Shown: positions 15,981-23,537 of the stretch, piece after piece | Layout of the letters: every line of letters starts with the position of its first letter | Numbering within the stretch: position 1 is the stretch's first letter | Assembly: GCA_036389695.1 (NCBI GenBank) | Contig: DASVWG010000187.1 | Location: 1 to 27,163 of the forward strand | Direction of reading: 5' to 3' | DNA length: 27,163 bases | Origin: JALZHR01 sp036389695 | GTDB lineage: Bacteria > Acidobacteriota > Blastocatellia > Pyrinomonadales > Pyrinomonadaceae | Notes under the pieces: model-generated | Told to the model about the DNA's origin: nothing | Databases searched by the model: none | What the model saw: the letters and a program-made list of their open reading frames with translations, nothing else | Program-made: the position numbers and the translations under genes

Positions 15981-17687
15981 ATGAATCCGAATGAAATCTG
16001 GCAAGTAGATGTTGGCGGACAAGTTTACGAAGCAAGCTTTGCGGAGTTGGCGCAATGGGTGACTGAAGGCTCGCTGCTGCCGCAGGACAAAGTGCGGCGC
16101 GGAAATCTGCGCTGGCTCGACGCGATAAAAGTTCCGGCGCTGTATGGTTTTTTCAACGCGAAAGAACTCGGCATCGCTCCGCCGCTGCCGCAGATGACGA
16201 CTTCGACCAATACGGAAACCGCGCCGCCCGCTTCTGAAACCGTGCCGATGCAGACCGAAAACTACGCGCCCGCGACCATCGTTTCGCCGGCGCAGTTTAA
16301 TGCACCGCAGCAATTCGCGCCGACGCAGGCGCAATTTAACGGGCAAACGAATTTCGCGCCGAGCGAAGCCTTTCAGCCTCCCGTTCAAGCCACGACGCAA
16401 GCCGCGCCGCAAAATTTTCAGGCGGATTTCGCGCCGCCGATGCCGCAGGCAAACGTCTGTCTGATTCACCCGGAAAACGAACCGGCTTATTACTGCGACG
16501 GCTGCGCCAATCTTTTCTGCAAAGGCTGCCCGACGTCTTACGGCGGCACGGTGAAAATCTGCCCGATGTGCGGCGCGATGTGCAAGCCGCTGGAAGCGGC
16601 GCGCGCGCAGCAGCAGAAAGCCGTCCAGTATCAACAGGATTTGGCGCAGGGCTTCGGTTTTGAAGATTTCGGCAAAGCCTTCGCGTACCCGTTCAAATTT
16701 AAATTCAGCTTAGTGGCAGGCGCGATAATGTTTATGCTTTTCACGCTCGGGCAAAGCTCGTCCGGCATCGGCGGCACTTTTATGCTGGCGGCGTCGGGGT
16801 TTTGTATGATGCTGGCAAATATGCTCACTTTCGGCGTTCTGGCGCACACGGTCGAGAATATGTCGCAGGGCAAACTGACCGAAAATTTTATGCCGAGCTT
16901 TGACGATTTCAATATTCTGGACGACGTTCTGCACCCGTTTTTCCTCAGCATCGGCGCTAATATCGCCGCGTTCGGGCTGTTGATTGTGATAATTATCGGC
17001 GGGCTTTGGTATATGTCGAACCGCTCGGTCGAAAATCAGGGCGACAAGATGGCGGAGATGTCCAGACGGATTCAGGAAAACAAGGAAGCCCGCGACGACG
17101 GCAGAATTTTGCCCGACGGCACGGTCGTTCCGCCGCTCGACCAGCTCACGCCCGCGCAGAAAAAGGCGGTCGATGACAATAATATCGAAGAATTGCAGAA
17201 GCTTCTGGCTGACCAGCGCAAAGCCGACCTCGAATCGGTCGTCGGCAAAACGCCGGAAACGAAAGACCGCGAGTTTAAGCAACTGATGGCTAATCTGGCG
17301 AGCATCGGAACTCCGGTTCTGCTGCTGGCTGTCCTCGCTCTTTTGTGGGGCTTATTTTACTTTCCCGCCGCGTGTATGGTCGCCGGCTACACGCGCTCGT
17401 TTGCCGCGACCATCAATCCGATGGTCGGCATCGACACGATAAAACGGATGGGCTTCGACTACGTCAAGGTTTGTTTAATGAGTCTCTTCCTTTTATTCAT
17501 TATACCAGTCATTATCGGCGGAATTTTGGGCGTCATCTTAAAAGCCTTCGATATGCCCGGCGTCGGAAATCTGCCCGCGACGGCTCTCGGCAGCCTGTTC
17601 ACGTTCTATTTTTCAGTCGTCTTCTCGCTCGTTCTCGGCTACGCGCTGTATAAAAATTCGGCGAAGCTGAATCTCTATCGCGGCTAG
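15981..17687 (+). CDS. GYF_2 / zinc-finger / multi-membrane-segment protein
   Basis: Three parts are visible in this 568-aa protein. Residues 1-60 match the GYF_2 (DUF4339) type, with EIWQVDVGGQVYEASFAELA and a later RWLDA. Residues 65-155 are a Pro/Gln/Ala/Phe-rich linker. Residues 160-201 form a B-box-like zinc-binding module with ligands C160, H163, C172, C175, C180, C183, C194 and C197. The C-terminal half has about six membrane segments (roughly 243-258, 265-285, 320-345, 443-468, 497-520, 535-556), with a charged loop at 350-435. The fold resembles Yip1/DUF4013-type membrane proteins, but no function can be assigned. AAAGGA lies 11 bases before the ATG. A strong terminator follows at 17873-17908. 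Confidence 0.85.
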   Translation: MNPNEIWQVDVGGQVYEASFAELAQWVTEGSLLPQDKVRRGNLRWLDAIKVPALYGFFNAKELGIAPPLPQMTTSTNTETAPPASETVPMQTENYAPATIVSPAQFNAPQQFAPTQAQFNGQTNFAPSEAFQPPVQATTQAAPQNFQADFAPPMPQANVCLIHPENEPAYYCDGCANLFCKGCPTSYGGTVKICPMCGAMCKPLEAARAQQQKAVQYQQDLAQGFGFEDFGKAFAYPFKFKFSLVAGAIMFMLFTLGQSSSGIGGTFMLAASGFCMMLANMLTFGVLAHTVENMSQGKLTENFMPSFDDFNILDDVLHPFFLSIGANIAAFGLLIVIIIGGLWYMSNRSVENQGDKMAEMSRRIQENKEARDDGRILPDGTVVPPLDQLTPAQKKAVDDNNIEELQKLLADQRKADLESVVGKTPETKDREFKQLMANLASIGTPVLLLAVLALLWGLFYFPAACMVAGYTRSFAATINPMVGIDTIKRMGFDYVKVCLMSLFLLFIIPVIIGGILGVILKAFDMPGVGNLPATALGSLFTFYFSVVFSLVLGYALYKNSAKLNLYRG

Positions 17688-17705
17688 AACAAACCGAAGA
17701 AAATT

Positions 17706-17857
17706 AGCCACGAAAGAACACGAAAAAGACACGAAAGAAGAATTAACAGGGATATCAGGATTTATAGGGATAAAAAGATGATTTTTATTTATCCCTGTTC
17801 ATCCTGATATCTCTGTATTTTCTTTTTTTCGTGCTTTTTCGTGTTCTTTCGTGGCTA
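17706..17857. repeat. Long inverted repeat with about 69-base arms (CACGAAAGAA / CAGGGATA type)
   Basis: The left arm (17706-17774) and right arm (17788-17857) are near-complete reverse complements around a 13-base loop. The outer third is built from CACGAAA units spaced about 10-11 bases, and the inner part from CAGGGATA-like units. The element nearly fills the space between the GYF_2 gene and its terminator. Similar motifs at 21867-21950 suggest a dispersed family. Confidence 0.85.
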
Positions 17858-17872
17858 TTCTTTTTAGCTTTT

Positions 17873-17908
17873 GAATCGCATGTTTGCTCAAGCGTGCGAT
17901 TCTTTTTT
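17873..17908 (+). terminator. Intrinsic terminator after the GYF_2 gene
   Basis: GAATCGCA (17873-17880) pairs with TGCGATTC (17895-17902), an 8-bp stem with a 14-base loop, followed directly by a run of T. It lies 185 bases past the stop codon, beyond the long inverted repeat, and just before the ftsY promoter. Confidence 0.7.
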
Positions 17909-17913
17909 ATAAT
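17884..17913 (+). promoter_or_regulatory. Candidate promoter of ftsY
   Basis: TATAAT (17908-17913) is preceded at 18 bases by TTGCTC (17884-17889), a moderate -35. The -10 overlaps the T-run of the preceding terminator. The leader to the ftsY ATG would be about 58 bases. Confidence 0.5.
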
Positions 17914-17977
17914 CGGAACTTTGGAATAAAAAACCGGAAAGTATTAATTCGTATTTATAAGCAGGTAATTTAACTTT

Positions 17978-19012
17978 ATGGCATTTTTTTGGCGCAGAAA
18001 AAAAGAAGACCCGTTTTCCACTTCGGTTCTCGGCTTGGACAAGTCGATGGAACAGCTCAAAGCCGAAGAGGAGCGCGTCGAAAGGGAAATCGGCGTTCGC
18101 TTCAACAACGCGATTGAAAAAACCCGCAACACGCTCAACGACCGTCTCGACACGGTTTTTCAAGGACGCAAACAAATCGACGAAACGCTTCTCGACGAGC
18201 TCGAAGAAGTCTTAATCTCAACCGACATCGGCGTTTCCACGACTTTGCAAATTCTCGAAGCGGTGAGAAAAGGCGTTTCCCGTCAGGAAATCAACGACCT
18301 CGACGCTTTGAAAAAAGCCATCAAACGCGAGCTTTTAGACATTCTTCATCATACGGAAGAAACGGGCGTCGCTTCCGAAACCATAGTTCCAATCGACATC
18401 AAACCCTACGTCCTGATGATTGTCGGCGTCAACGGCGTCGGCAAAACTACAACTATCGGCAAGCTTGCCCAGCGCATCAAGCTGGAAGGCAACGAAGTCC
18501 TGATTTGCGCCGCCGACACCTTCCGCGCCGCCGCTTCCGAGCAGCTGGAAATCTGGGCGGGACGCGCCGGAGTTCCAATCATCCAACAAAAACAGGGAAC
18601 CGACCCCGCCGCCGTCCTCTTCGACGCTCTGCAATCGGCAAAAGCCCGCAGTGCCGACGTGCTTATCGTTGACACGGCGGGACGCCTGCACAACAAATCG
18701 AACCTGATGGCGGAACTCGAAAAAATGAAACGCATCGCCGCCCGCGAAGTCCGGGACGCGCCGCACGAAACGCTTCTCGTCATCGACGCCGTCACCGGAC
18801 AAAACGGTCTCGAACAAGCGCGCCAATTTATGAAAACCGCCGACGTCACCGGCATAGTTTTAACCAAACTCGACGGCACGGCAAAAGGCGGCATCGCCGT
18901 CGCCATCTCCAAAGAATTAAATCTCCCAATCCGCTACGTCGGCGTCGGCGAGCAGGTCAATGATTTAATGGTTTTCAACGCCGAGCAATATGTCAACGGC
19001 TTGTTTAATTAA
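17978..19012 (+). CDS. ftsY: Signal recognition particle receptor FtsY
   Basis: FtsY is the SRP receptor GTPase that delivers ribosomes making membrane proteins to the translocon. This 344-aa copy has a short N-terminal basic/hydrophobic start (MAFFWRRKK), no long acidic A domain, and an N domain at about 22-125. The G domain has G1 GVNGVGKT (150-157), DTFRAAA (180-186), DTAGR (232-236) and TKLD (296-299). The C-terminus GVGEQVNDLMVFNAEQYVNG is intact. Its last 60 bases recur, diverged, at 19445-19504. The lipoprotein gene starts only 4 bases after the stop. The ribosome-binding site is weak (AGCAGG, 12 bases off). Confidence 0.97.
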   Translation: MAFFWRRKKEDPFSTSVLGLDKSMEQLKAEEERVEREIGVRFNNAIEKTRNTLNDRLDTVFQGRKQIDETLLDELEEVLISTDIGVSTTLQILEAVRKGVSRQEINDLDALKKAIKRELLDILHHTEETGVASETIVPIDIKPYVLMIVGVNGVGKTTTIGKLAQRIKLEGNEVLICAADTFRAAASEQLEIWAGRAGVPIIQQKQGTDPAAVLFDALQSAKARSADVLIVDTAGRLHNKSNLMAELEKMKRIAAREVRDAPHETLLVIDAVTGQNGLEQARQFMKTADVTGIVLTKLDGTAKGGIAVAISKELNLPIRYVGVGEQVNDLMVFNAEQYVNGLFN

Positions 19013-19016
19013 TTAA

Positions 19017-19442
19017 ATGATGAAGATAATCCTGATTTTAATATTTTGTATATGTTTGAGCAGCTGTAGTTTTAACGAAACGCCGACAGAAGATATTCAA
19101 ATAAAAAAATACGGCGAAAAAGTTTCGTATTCGAGCGGAAAAGAATTTGTATTTCCGGATTTCACGCTTAAATTCGTCGGAAAACGCGAAGAAAAAATCT
19201 CGAACGACTGGCTGTTTACCCAAAAAATGACCTTTTACGATTTTGAGGTCGCGAAAGGCGAAACCAGACAAACAATTTCCTGGTCGAGCGGAATGGGCGA
19301 CATCGAACCGGCATTTTTTACGGTTAAGGACACCGAATACGTTCTCGAACTCAGAAAATCAGACGTTATCAAAGGCTCTCTGGGCAATGATATTTTAGTA
19401 ATCTGGAAAAAATCCGATTATCTCGATGTGCTAAGCCGGTAA
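19017..19442 (+). CDS. Small lipoprotein of unknown function
   Basis: This 141-aa protein has a lipoprotein signal: a hydrophobic N-terminus and lipobox LSSC with C17 as the lipid-bearing residue. The mature part looks like a single small beta-rich domain (FVFPDFTLKFVGKREEKISN) with a repeated Trp/Tyr/Phe pattern; its family is not recognised. The ATG follows the ftsY stop by 4 bases with no ribosome-binding site, so translation is probably coupled to ftsY. ATG 19020 is an equally possible start. The gene is AT-rich compared with ftsY and is bracketed by the two ftsY-tail copies. Confidence 0.75.
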   Translation: MMKIILILIFCICLSSCSFNETPTEDIQIKKYGEKVSYSSGKEFVFPDFTLKFVGKREEKISNDWLFTQKMTFYDFEVAKGETRQTISWSSGMGDIEPAFFTVKDTEYVLELRKSDVIKGSLGNDILVIWKKSDYLDVLSR

Positions 19443-19444
19443 AC

Positions 19445-19504
19445 AGGTCAATGATTTGATGGTTTTCAACGCCGAGCAATATTTGAATGTTTTGTTTAAT
19501 TAAA
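19445..19504 (+). pseudogene. Duplicated 3' end of ftsY (60 bp)
   Basis: Bases 19445-19504 match the ftsY end at 18953-19012 at 54 of 60 positions by direct alignment. In frame they would read QVNDLMVFNAEQYLNVLFN and stop, against QVNDLMVFNAEQYVNGLFN in ftsY. Five of the six differences are concentrated in nine bases, where the copy is more AT-rich. It is a gene fragment without its own start and lies directly between the lipoprotein stop and the start of the 411-aa gene. Confidence 0.9.
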
Positions 19505-19505
19505 G

Positions 19506-20741
19506 ATGATAAATCAAAATAAAGTCCAAATTCGCCAGTTGTCCGGATTTACTGGATTTAACAAAACTATTTATGAACTTCTGATTGATGGTTATATTGT
19601 CGACGGAGTAACTGTTGGAGAAAATTATAAAGACGCGTTAGGTTTGCCTAATTATTATGTTATTTCAGAGCAAATAGATTCTTTACAAGAAATTACGGCA
19701 TTAACATTAAACGAGTTTAGTCTAGCTAGAGTTGAAAATGTGCTTCTCATAAATTGGACGAAGTGGGAAGGCTTTAATATTTCAGTTACCTTTGGACGAG
19801 ACCATAAAACGCGAAAAAAAATAACTTTTGAAGTTGAATTTGTGCCTGATGCGGCAAACTGGAAATATCCTTATAGTTACAATGATTACTACACACGCTT
19901 TCACCAAATCTGTGAAACCGAATTTGATGATGACGTTATATTTGGCGTTGGCGGAATAACAACAAAATTTAGTGTAGTAGTTACGCCTTTGTTAAATGAT
20001 TTGTCAATCGCAGAGGAAATTGAGAAGAATTTAGGACGGTTTCTTGGAATACACGAAAAAACACTATCACAATTAAAAGATGAACAATTTGAAAATGCGT
20101 TACTTGCTTCATTCAGTTTTCCAGAAGAACTAAAAATTCCATGCAAACAATATCTTTTATATTTTGCTCAATTTCTGCAAGATTTAGGAATCAATGCAAC
20201 TTCGAATTTGAAAGAAAAGGCTGGAAAAGTTCTTTTTTCGGTTACGCCAACCGGTGACATCGAAGCATTAGACAAAATTCGTGAAGCGCTTGCCGTTTAT
20301 TTAAATTTGCCTTCCAGTCCTGTTCTGTATAATGACAGTTTTCAATCAATGCAATTGAAGCAACAGGTCGAAAATCTGCAACATTCGCAAAGGATGAAGG
20401 AAATGGAAATGCGCTCGGCTCAATACGCGCTTCGTTTGGCTCAACAAAATATTGAAAATCAGGACAAAATGATTACTCAGCAAAATTCATTTATTGATAA
20501 TCAAAATAAAATTATCGAGAAAATCACAAGCAAATCAATCATGATTGATTCGCTTGAAAATAAAGAAGAACTTGAAAAATTTTGTGAAGGTTTTGAGGTT
20601 GGAAAGAGTGAATTTTTGATAAAACATTTTGGATTACATCTAAATCCGGCAACGGTTTTGAAAAACGTAGGTAAAAAGATTCTTGGAAAACAAGAAAAGA
20701 TTTCTATTTTAGATTCGGATGAAGAAATAGATAAAAAATAA
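19506..20741 (+). CDS. Unrecognised AT-rich 411-aa protein with coiled coil
   Basis: I do not recognise this family. It is visibly more AT-rich than ftsY and ribD, which suggests transfer. There is no signal peptide and no membrane segment. Residues 1-160 look like a mixed alpha/beta domain (FNISVTFGRDHKTRKKITFE). A middle region at 165-275 includes FSVTPTGDIEALDKIREALA, then VYLNLPSSP. Residues about 278-345 are a Gln/Met/Asn-rich coiled coil. The tail 350-411 is charged. The ATG lies one base after the duplicated ftsY tail and there is no ribosome-binding site. The stop TAA directly abuts the ribD frame. A cytoplasmic accessory protein, perhaps a scaffold or defence-type factor, is conceivable, but nothing here shows it. 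Confidence 0.8.
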   Translation: MINQNKVQIRQLSGFTGFNKTIYELLIDGYIVDGVTVGENYKDALGLPNYYVISEQIDSLQEITALTLNEFSLARVENVLLINWTKWEGFNISVTFGRDHKTRKKITFEVEFVPDAANWKYPYSYNDYYTRFHQICETEFDDDVIFGVGGITTKFSVVVTPLLNDLSIAEEIEKNLGRFLGIHEKTLSQLKDEQFENALLASFSFPEELKIPCKQYLLYFAQFLQDLGINATSNLKEKAGKVLFSVTPTGDIEALDKIREALAVYLNLPSSPVLYNDSFQSMQLKQQVENLQHSQRMKEMEMRSAQYALRLAQQNIENQDKMITQQNSFIDNQNKIIEKITSKSIMIDSLENKEELEKFCEGFEVGKSEFLIKHFGLHLNPATVLKNVGKKILGKQEKISILDSDEEIDKK

Positions 20742-21857
20742 TTGAGCAATAATTTTTCAGAATTTGATTTAAAAATGACGCGCCGCGCTTTGGAACTGGC
20801 GGCGGAAGGTATCGGGCAGGTTTCGCCGAGTCCGCTGGTCGGGTGCGTGATTGTTTCGGAGAGTGGGGAAGTCGTCGGCGAGGGCGCGTATATTTATGAG
20901 AATTTGACGCACGCGGAAGTGTTGGCGCTCGGGCAGGCGAACGGGCGCGGGCGCGGCGGGACGGCTTATGTTTCGCTTGAGCCACACGCGCATCAAGGAA
21001 GGACTGCGCCTTGCACTGAGGCTTTGATAAATGCGGGAATAAAAAGGGTTGTCGCGCCGATTGAAGACCCGAATCCGCTTGTTTCGGGGAAAGGTTTTGA
21101 GCAGTTGCGGGCGAACGGGATTGAGGTTGTGACGGGAATTCTGGCGGAAGAAGCGTTGCGGCTGAACGAGAAATTTTATCATTGGCACCGGGCGAAAAGA
21201 CCTTTTGTGCATTTGAAAATGGCGATTTCGCTGGACGGCAGGATTGCGACGCGGACGGGCGATTCGCGCTGGATTACGGGCGAGCAGTCGCTGGCGAAAG
21301 CTCACGAACTGCGTCACGAATACGACGCGATTCTGGTCGGCGCAAATACCGTGACGGTCGATAATCCGAGCTTGACCGATAGAAGCGGCAAAAAGCGTCG
21401 TCGTCCGTTGGTACGCGTGGTGGTCGATAATTCTTTGAAAATCTCGCTGGCGTCGAATCTGGTTTTGACCGCCGCCGAAGTTCCGACTCTGGTTTTTACG
21501 GATAATCAGGACGCGGAAAAAATCGCGGATTTGCGGAATGAAGGCGTCGAGGTTTTGCAGATTGCGGAAGGCGGACGGAATTTGCAGGGCGTTTTGTATG
21601 AATTGGGCAAGCGCGATTTGCAGAGCGTTTTGATTGAAGGCGGAGCGCGCGTTGCCGGAGCGTTTTACGACGCGAAATTGATTGATAAAATTTCGTTTTT
21701 TATCGCGCCGATAGTTATCGGCGGCGAAGACGCGCCGACGGCAATCGGCGGTCAGGGCGCGTCGCGTCTGTCCGGCGCGATGCGGCTGGAAAAGGTCGAA
21801 ACGATAAAACACGGCGAAGATTTGGAAGTAACGGGTTATCCGGTTTACAAAGATTAA
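20742..21857 (+). CDS. ribD: Bifunctional riboflavin biosynthesis deaminase/reductase RibD
   Basis: RibD deaminates and then reduces the pyrimidine intermediate of riboflavin synthesis. The deaminase domain is at about 10-150 (RRALELAAEGIGQVSPSPLV, HAE at 57-59) and the reductase domain at about 155-371 (FVHLKMAISLDGRIATRTGD, SVLIEGG). Residue numbers count from the TTG at 20742, which directly follows the preceding stop codon; ATG 20775 is the other candidate but would cut a segment usually present. The usual zinc-binding EPC is EPH here (H82), with C91 kept in APC. The start next to a probably foreign gene suggests that the original start region was altered. Confidence 0.93.
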   Translation: MSNNFSEFDLKMTRRALELAAEGIGQVSPSPLVGCVIVSESGEVVGEGAYIYENLTHAEVLALGQANGRGRGGTAYVSLEPHAHQGRTAPCTEALINAGIKRVVAPIEDPNPLVSGKGFEQLRANGIEVVTGILAEEALRLNEKFYHWHRAKRPFVHLKMAISLDGRIATRTGDSRWITGEQSLAKAHELRHEYDAILVGANTVTVDNPSLTDRSGKKRRRPLVRVVVDNSLKISLASNLVLTAAEVPTLVFTDNQDAEKIADLRNEGVEVLQIAEGGRNLQGVLYELGKRDLQSVLIEGGARVAGAFYDAKLIDKISFFIAPIVIGGEDAPTAIGGQGASRLSGAMRLEKVETIKHGEDLEVTGYPVYKD

Positions 21858-21866
21858 CCGAAAAGG

Positions 21867-21950
21867 AATTTACAGGGATAACAGGATAAACAGGGATAAT
21901 CAAATAGAAAATCTTTCTAATCCCTGCCTATCCTGTTATCCCTGTAAATT
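21867..21950. repeat. Inverted repeat of CAGGGATAA units between convergent ribD and DUF1501 genes
   Basis: The outer 22 bp (21867-21888 and 21929-21950) are perfect reverse complements, made of ACAGGGATA and ACAGGATAA units. The match continues with mismatches to CAGGGA/TCCCTG nearer the loop. It fills the gap between the two converging stop codons and may act as a two-way transcription stop. The unit type matches the inner part of the 17706-17857 element. Confidence 0.8.
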
Positions 21951-21958
21951 TCTTTCCT

Positions 21959-23437
21959 TTAAGGCGTCATAAAGCCCAGATTGGTTATCGGGAAATTCGA
22001 CAGATTCGGGAAAACGTAGCTTCGGTCTTCGTCCGGCAAGCCGAACCATTTGGCTAAGGTCGCGGCGTATTGCTCGATTGAAGTGGTCGGAATCCAGCGT
22101 CCGCGCGCGTTGCCGCCTCCGTCGGCGTCGTCGGGACCGTTTTGGACGAGCGTCGGGTACGGCGTTCCGTTGGTGGTGTTGACGCCGTAGAAATCGCCGC
22201 CGATGACGCCGCCGCCGATGACGAACATATGATTCGCCCACGCGTGGTCGCTGCCGGCGAGAGCGCCCGCGCCGCCCGGATTAAACGTGCGGCTGAAATC
22301 CGACAAAGTAAACTGCGTCACCTGATTCTGCAACCCTTGCGCCGCCATTTCATCATAAAACGCGCGCGATGCCTGGCTGAATTGAGACAAAAGCCTGTCC
22401 TGTTCGGCAATCTGCGTCGTGTGCGTGTCGAAGCCGTCGATGAGACAGAAGAAAATCTGCCGGTTGACGCCCAGAACGCTGCGACCGCGAATCATGCGGG
22501 CGATTTGTTTGAGCTGGTTGCCGAGCTCGGTGTTTGGAAAATTGACGGTCACTTCGGGAATATTGCCCAGCGAATTTCTGATTTGCATCGCCGTCCGGTT
22601 GATTTGGCTGGAAGCGACGATTAATTCGTTGGTCGAGCTTAAATTCATCGACTGAAGCAGCGAGTTCAGGCGCGCGTTGGCGACGGGCGTATTCGTATCG
22701 CCCGCGATGGCGAGAATGTTGCTCAGCGGCGTCGGCGCGGGTCCGATTGATAAAGGCTGCATCACATCGCCGTTCGCGAAAAGCGCGCCGCCCGTTCCCG
22801 TAATCGTCGGAACGAGGCGGTTCGGATTGGCGGATACAGTCATTTTATCGGAGATTCGTCCGCCCCAACCGGACAGAGAAGTGACGTCGGCGCGCGCGCT
22901 CTGCTGCTGCGCCATCTGGTCTGTGTGCGAAAATAATTGCAGCGGGCGCGCCGCGCTGCCGCTCTGATATTGCTGGCGCGTCAGAGGCTGCACCAATGTT
23001 CCGACGTTGGTCACAACCGCCATTTTTCCGAGCGCCCAGAGCGGATGCAGACCGCCGTTGATGCCGCCCGCGACCGTGCCGAAAGCCGGATGCAAGCCGT
23101 AACTCAAACTGCCGACGCGCGGCACGGCAATCGGTAAAAGCGAGCTTTGCGGCAGCGCCAGCCCTTGCGCCGCGCGAGCCGCGTTATATGCCGCGTAATT
23201 GCTGATGCCGGCGTCATTGTGATTCGGAATAATCGTATTGTTTCCGTCGTTTCCGCCGAACAGCAGAATGCAGACCAGCGCCTTGTAATCGTCCGGCGGA
23301 GCGAGCGCGACTTCGCTGCGGCTGCTTCGCGATTTCTGCGCCAAGGCGCTCAACGCTCCGAAATGCCCGAGCTGCGCCGCCAGCGCCGTCATACTCAAAG
23401 CGCCGCACGATGTCTTTAAAAATTCTCTTCTCTTCAT
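21959..23437 (-). CDS. Secreted DUF1501 family protein
   Basis: This 492-aa protein starts MKRREFLKTSCG, a twin-arginine (RRxFLK) export signal, with a hydrophobic stretch to about residue 33. The body matches DUF1501 (PF07394): ALVCILLFGGNDGNNTIIPN near 54-73, a mid-domain FCLIDGFDTHTTQ and a late DHAWANHMFVIGGGV. The family is sulfatase-like in fold by published classification, and its role is unclear. The gene is paired with DUF1800 upstream, the usual arrangement in Planctomycetota and Acidobacteriota, implying joint action outside the cytoplasm. The gap between them is an inverted heptamer array. Confidence 0.92.
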   Translation of the reverse strand: MKRREFLKTSCGALSMTALAAQLGHFGALSALAQKSRSSRSEVALAPPDDYKALVCILLFGGNDGNNTIIPNHNDAGISNYAAYNAARAAQGLALPQSSLLPIAVPRVGSLSYGLHPAFGTVAGGINGGLHPLWALGKMAVVTNVGTLVQPLTRQQYQSGSAARPLQLFSHTDQMAQQQSARADVTSLSGWGGRISDKMTVSANPNRLVPTITGTGGALFANGDVMQPLSIGPAPTPLSNILAIAGDTNTPVANARLNSLLQSMNLSSTNELIVASSQINRTAMQIRNSLGNIPEVTVNFPNTELGNQLKQIARMIRGRSVLGVNRQIFFCLIDGFDTHTTQIAEQDRLLSQFSQASRAFYDEMAAQGLQNQVTQFTLSDFSRTFNPGGAGALAGSDHAWANHMFVIGGGVIGGDFYGVNTTNGTPYPTLVQNGPDDADGGGNARGRWIPTTSIEQYAATLAKWFGLPDEDRSYVFPNLSNFPITNLGFMTP

Positions 23438-23441
23438 AAAT

Positions 23442-23536
23442 AATTAGTCCTTAGTCCTTCGTCCTTTGTCCTTCGCCGTTAAATAGAAATTGCATTTTAG
23501 AATTTCTTTCAACGGACGAAGGACTAAGGACTAATT
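23442..23536. repeat. Inverted heptamer arrays (GGACTAA/GGACGAA) between DUF1800 and DUF1501 genes
   Basis: The left arm (23442-23464) and right arm (23514-23536) are exact 23-bp reverse complements built from TTAGTCC, TTAGTCC, TTCGTCC and their complements. The left arm continues with TTTGTCC. The 49-base loop has its own GAAATT/AATTTC arms. It fills the gap from 5 bases upstream of the DUF1501 start to the DUF1800 stop. Confidence 0.9.
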
Positions 23537-23537
23537 C

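Noticed and set aside
21870..21900. Resemblance of CAGGGATAACAGGATAA to a homing endonuclease (I-SceI) site
   Set aside because: The likeness is partial and arises from the repeated unit; no endonuclease gene or intron is present.
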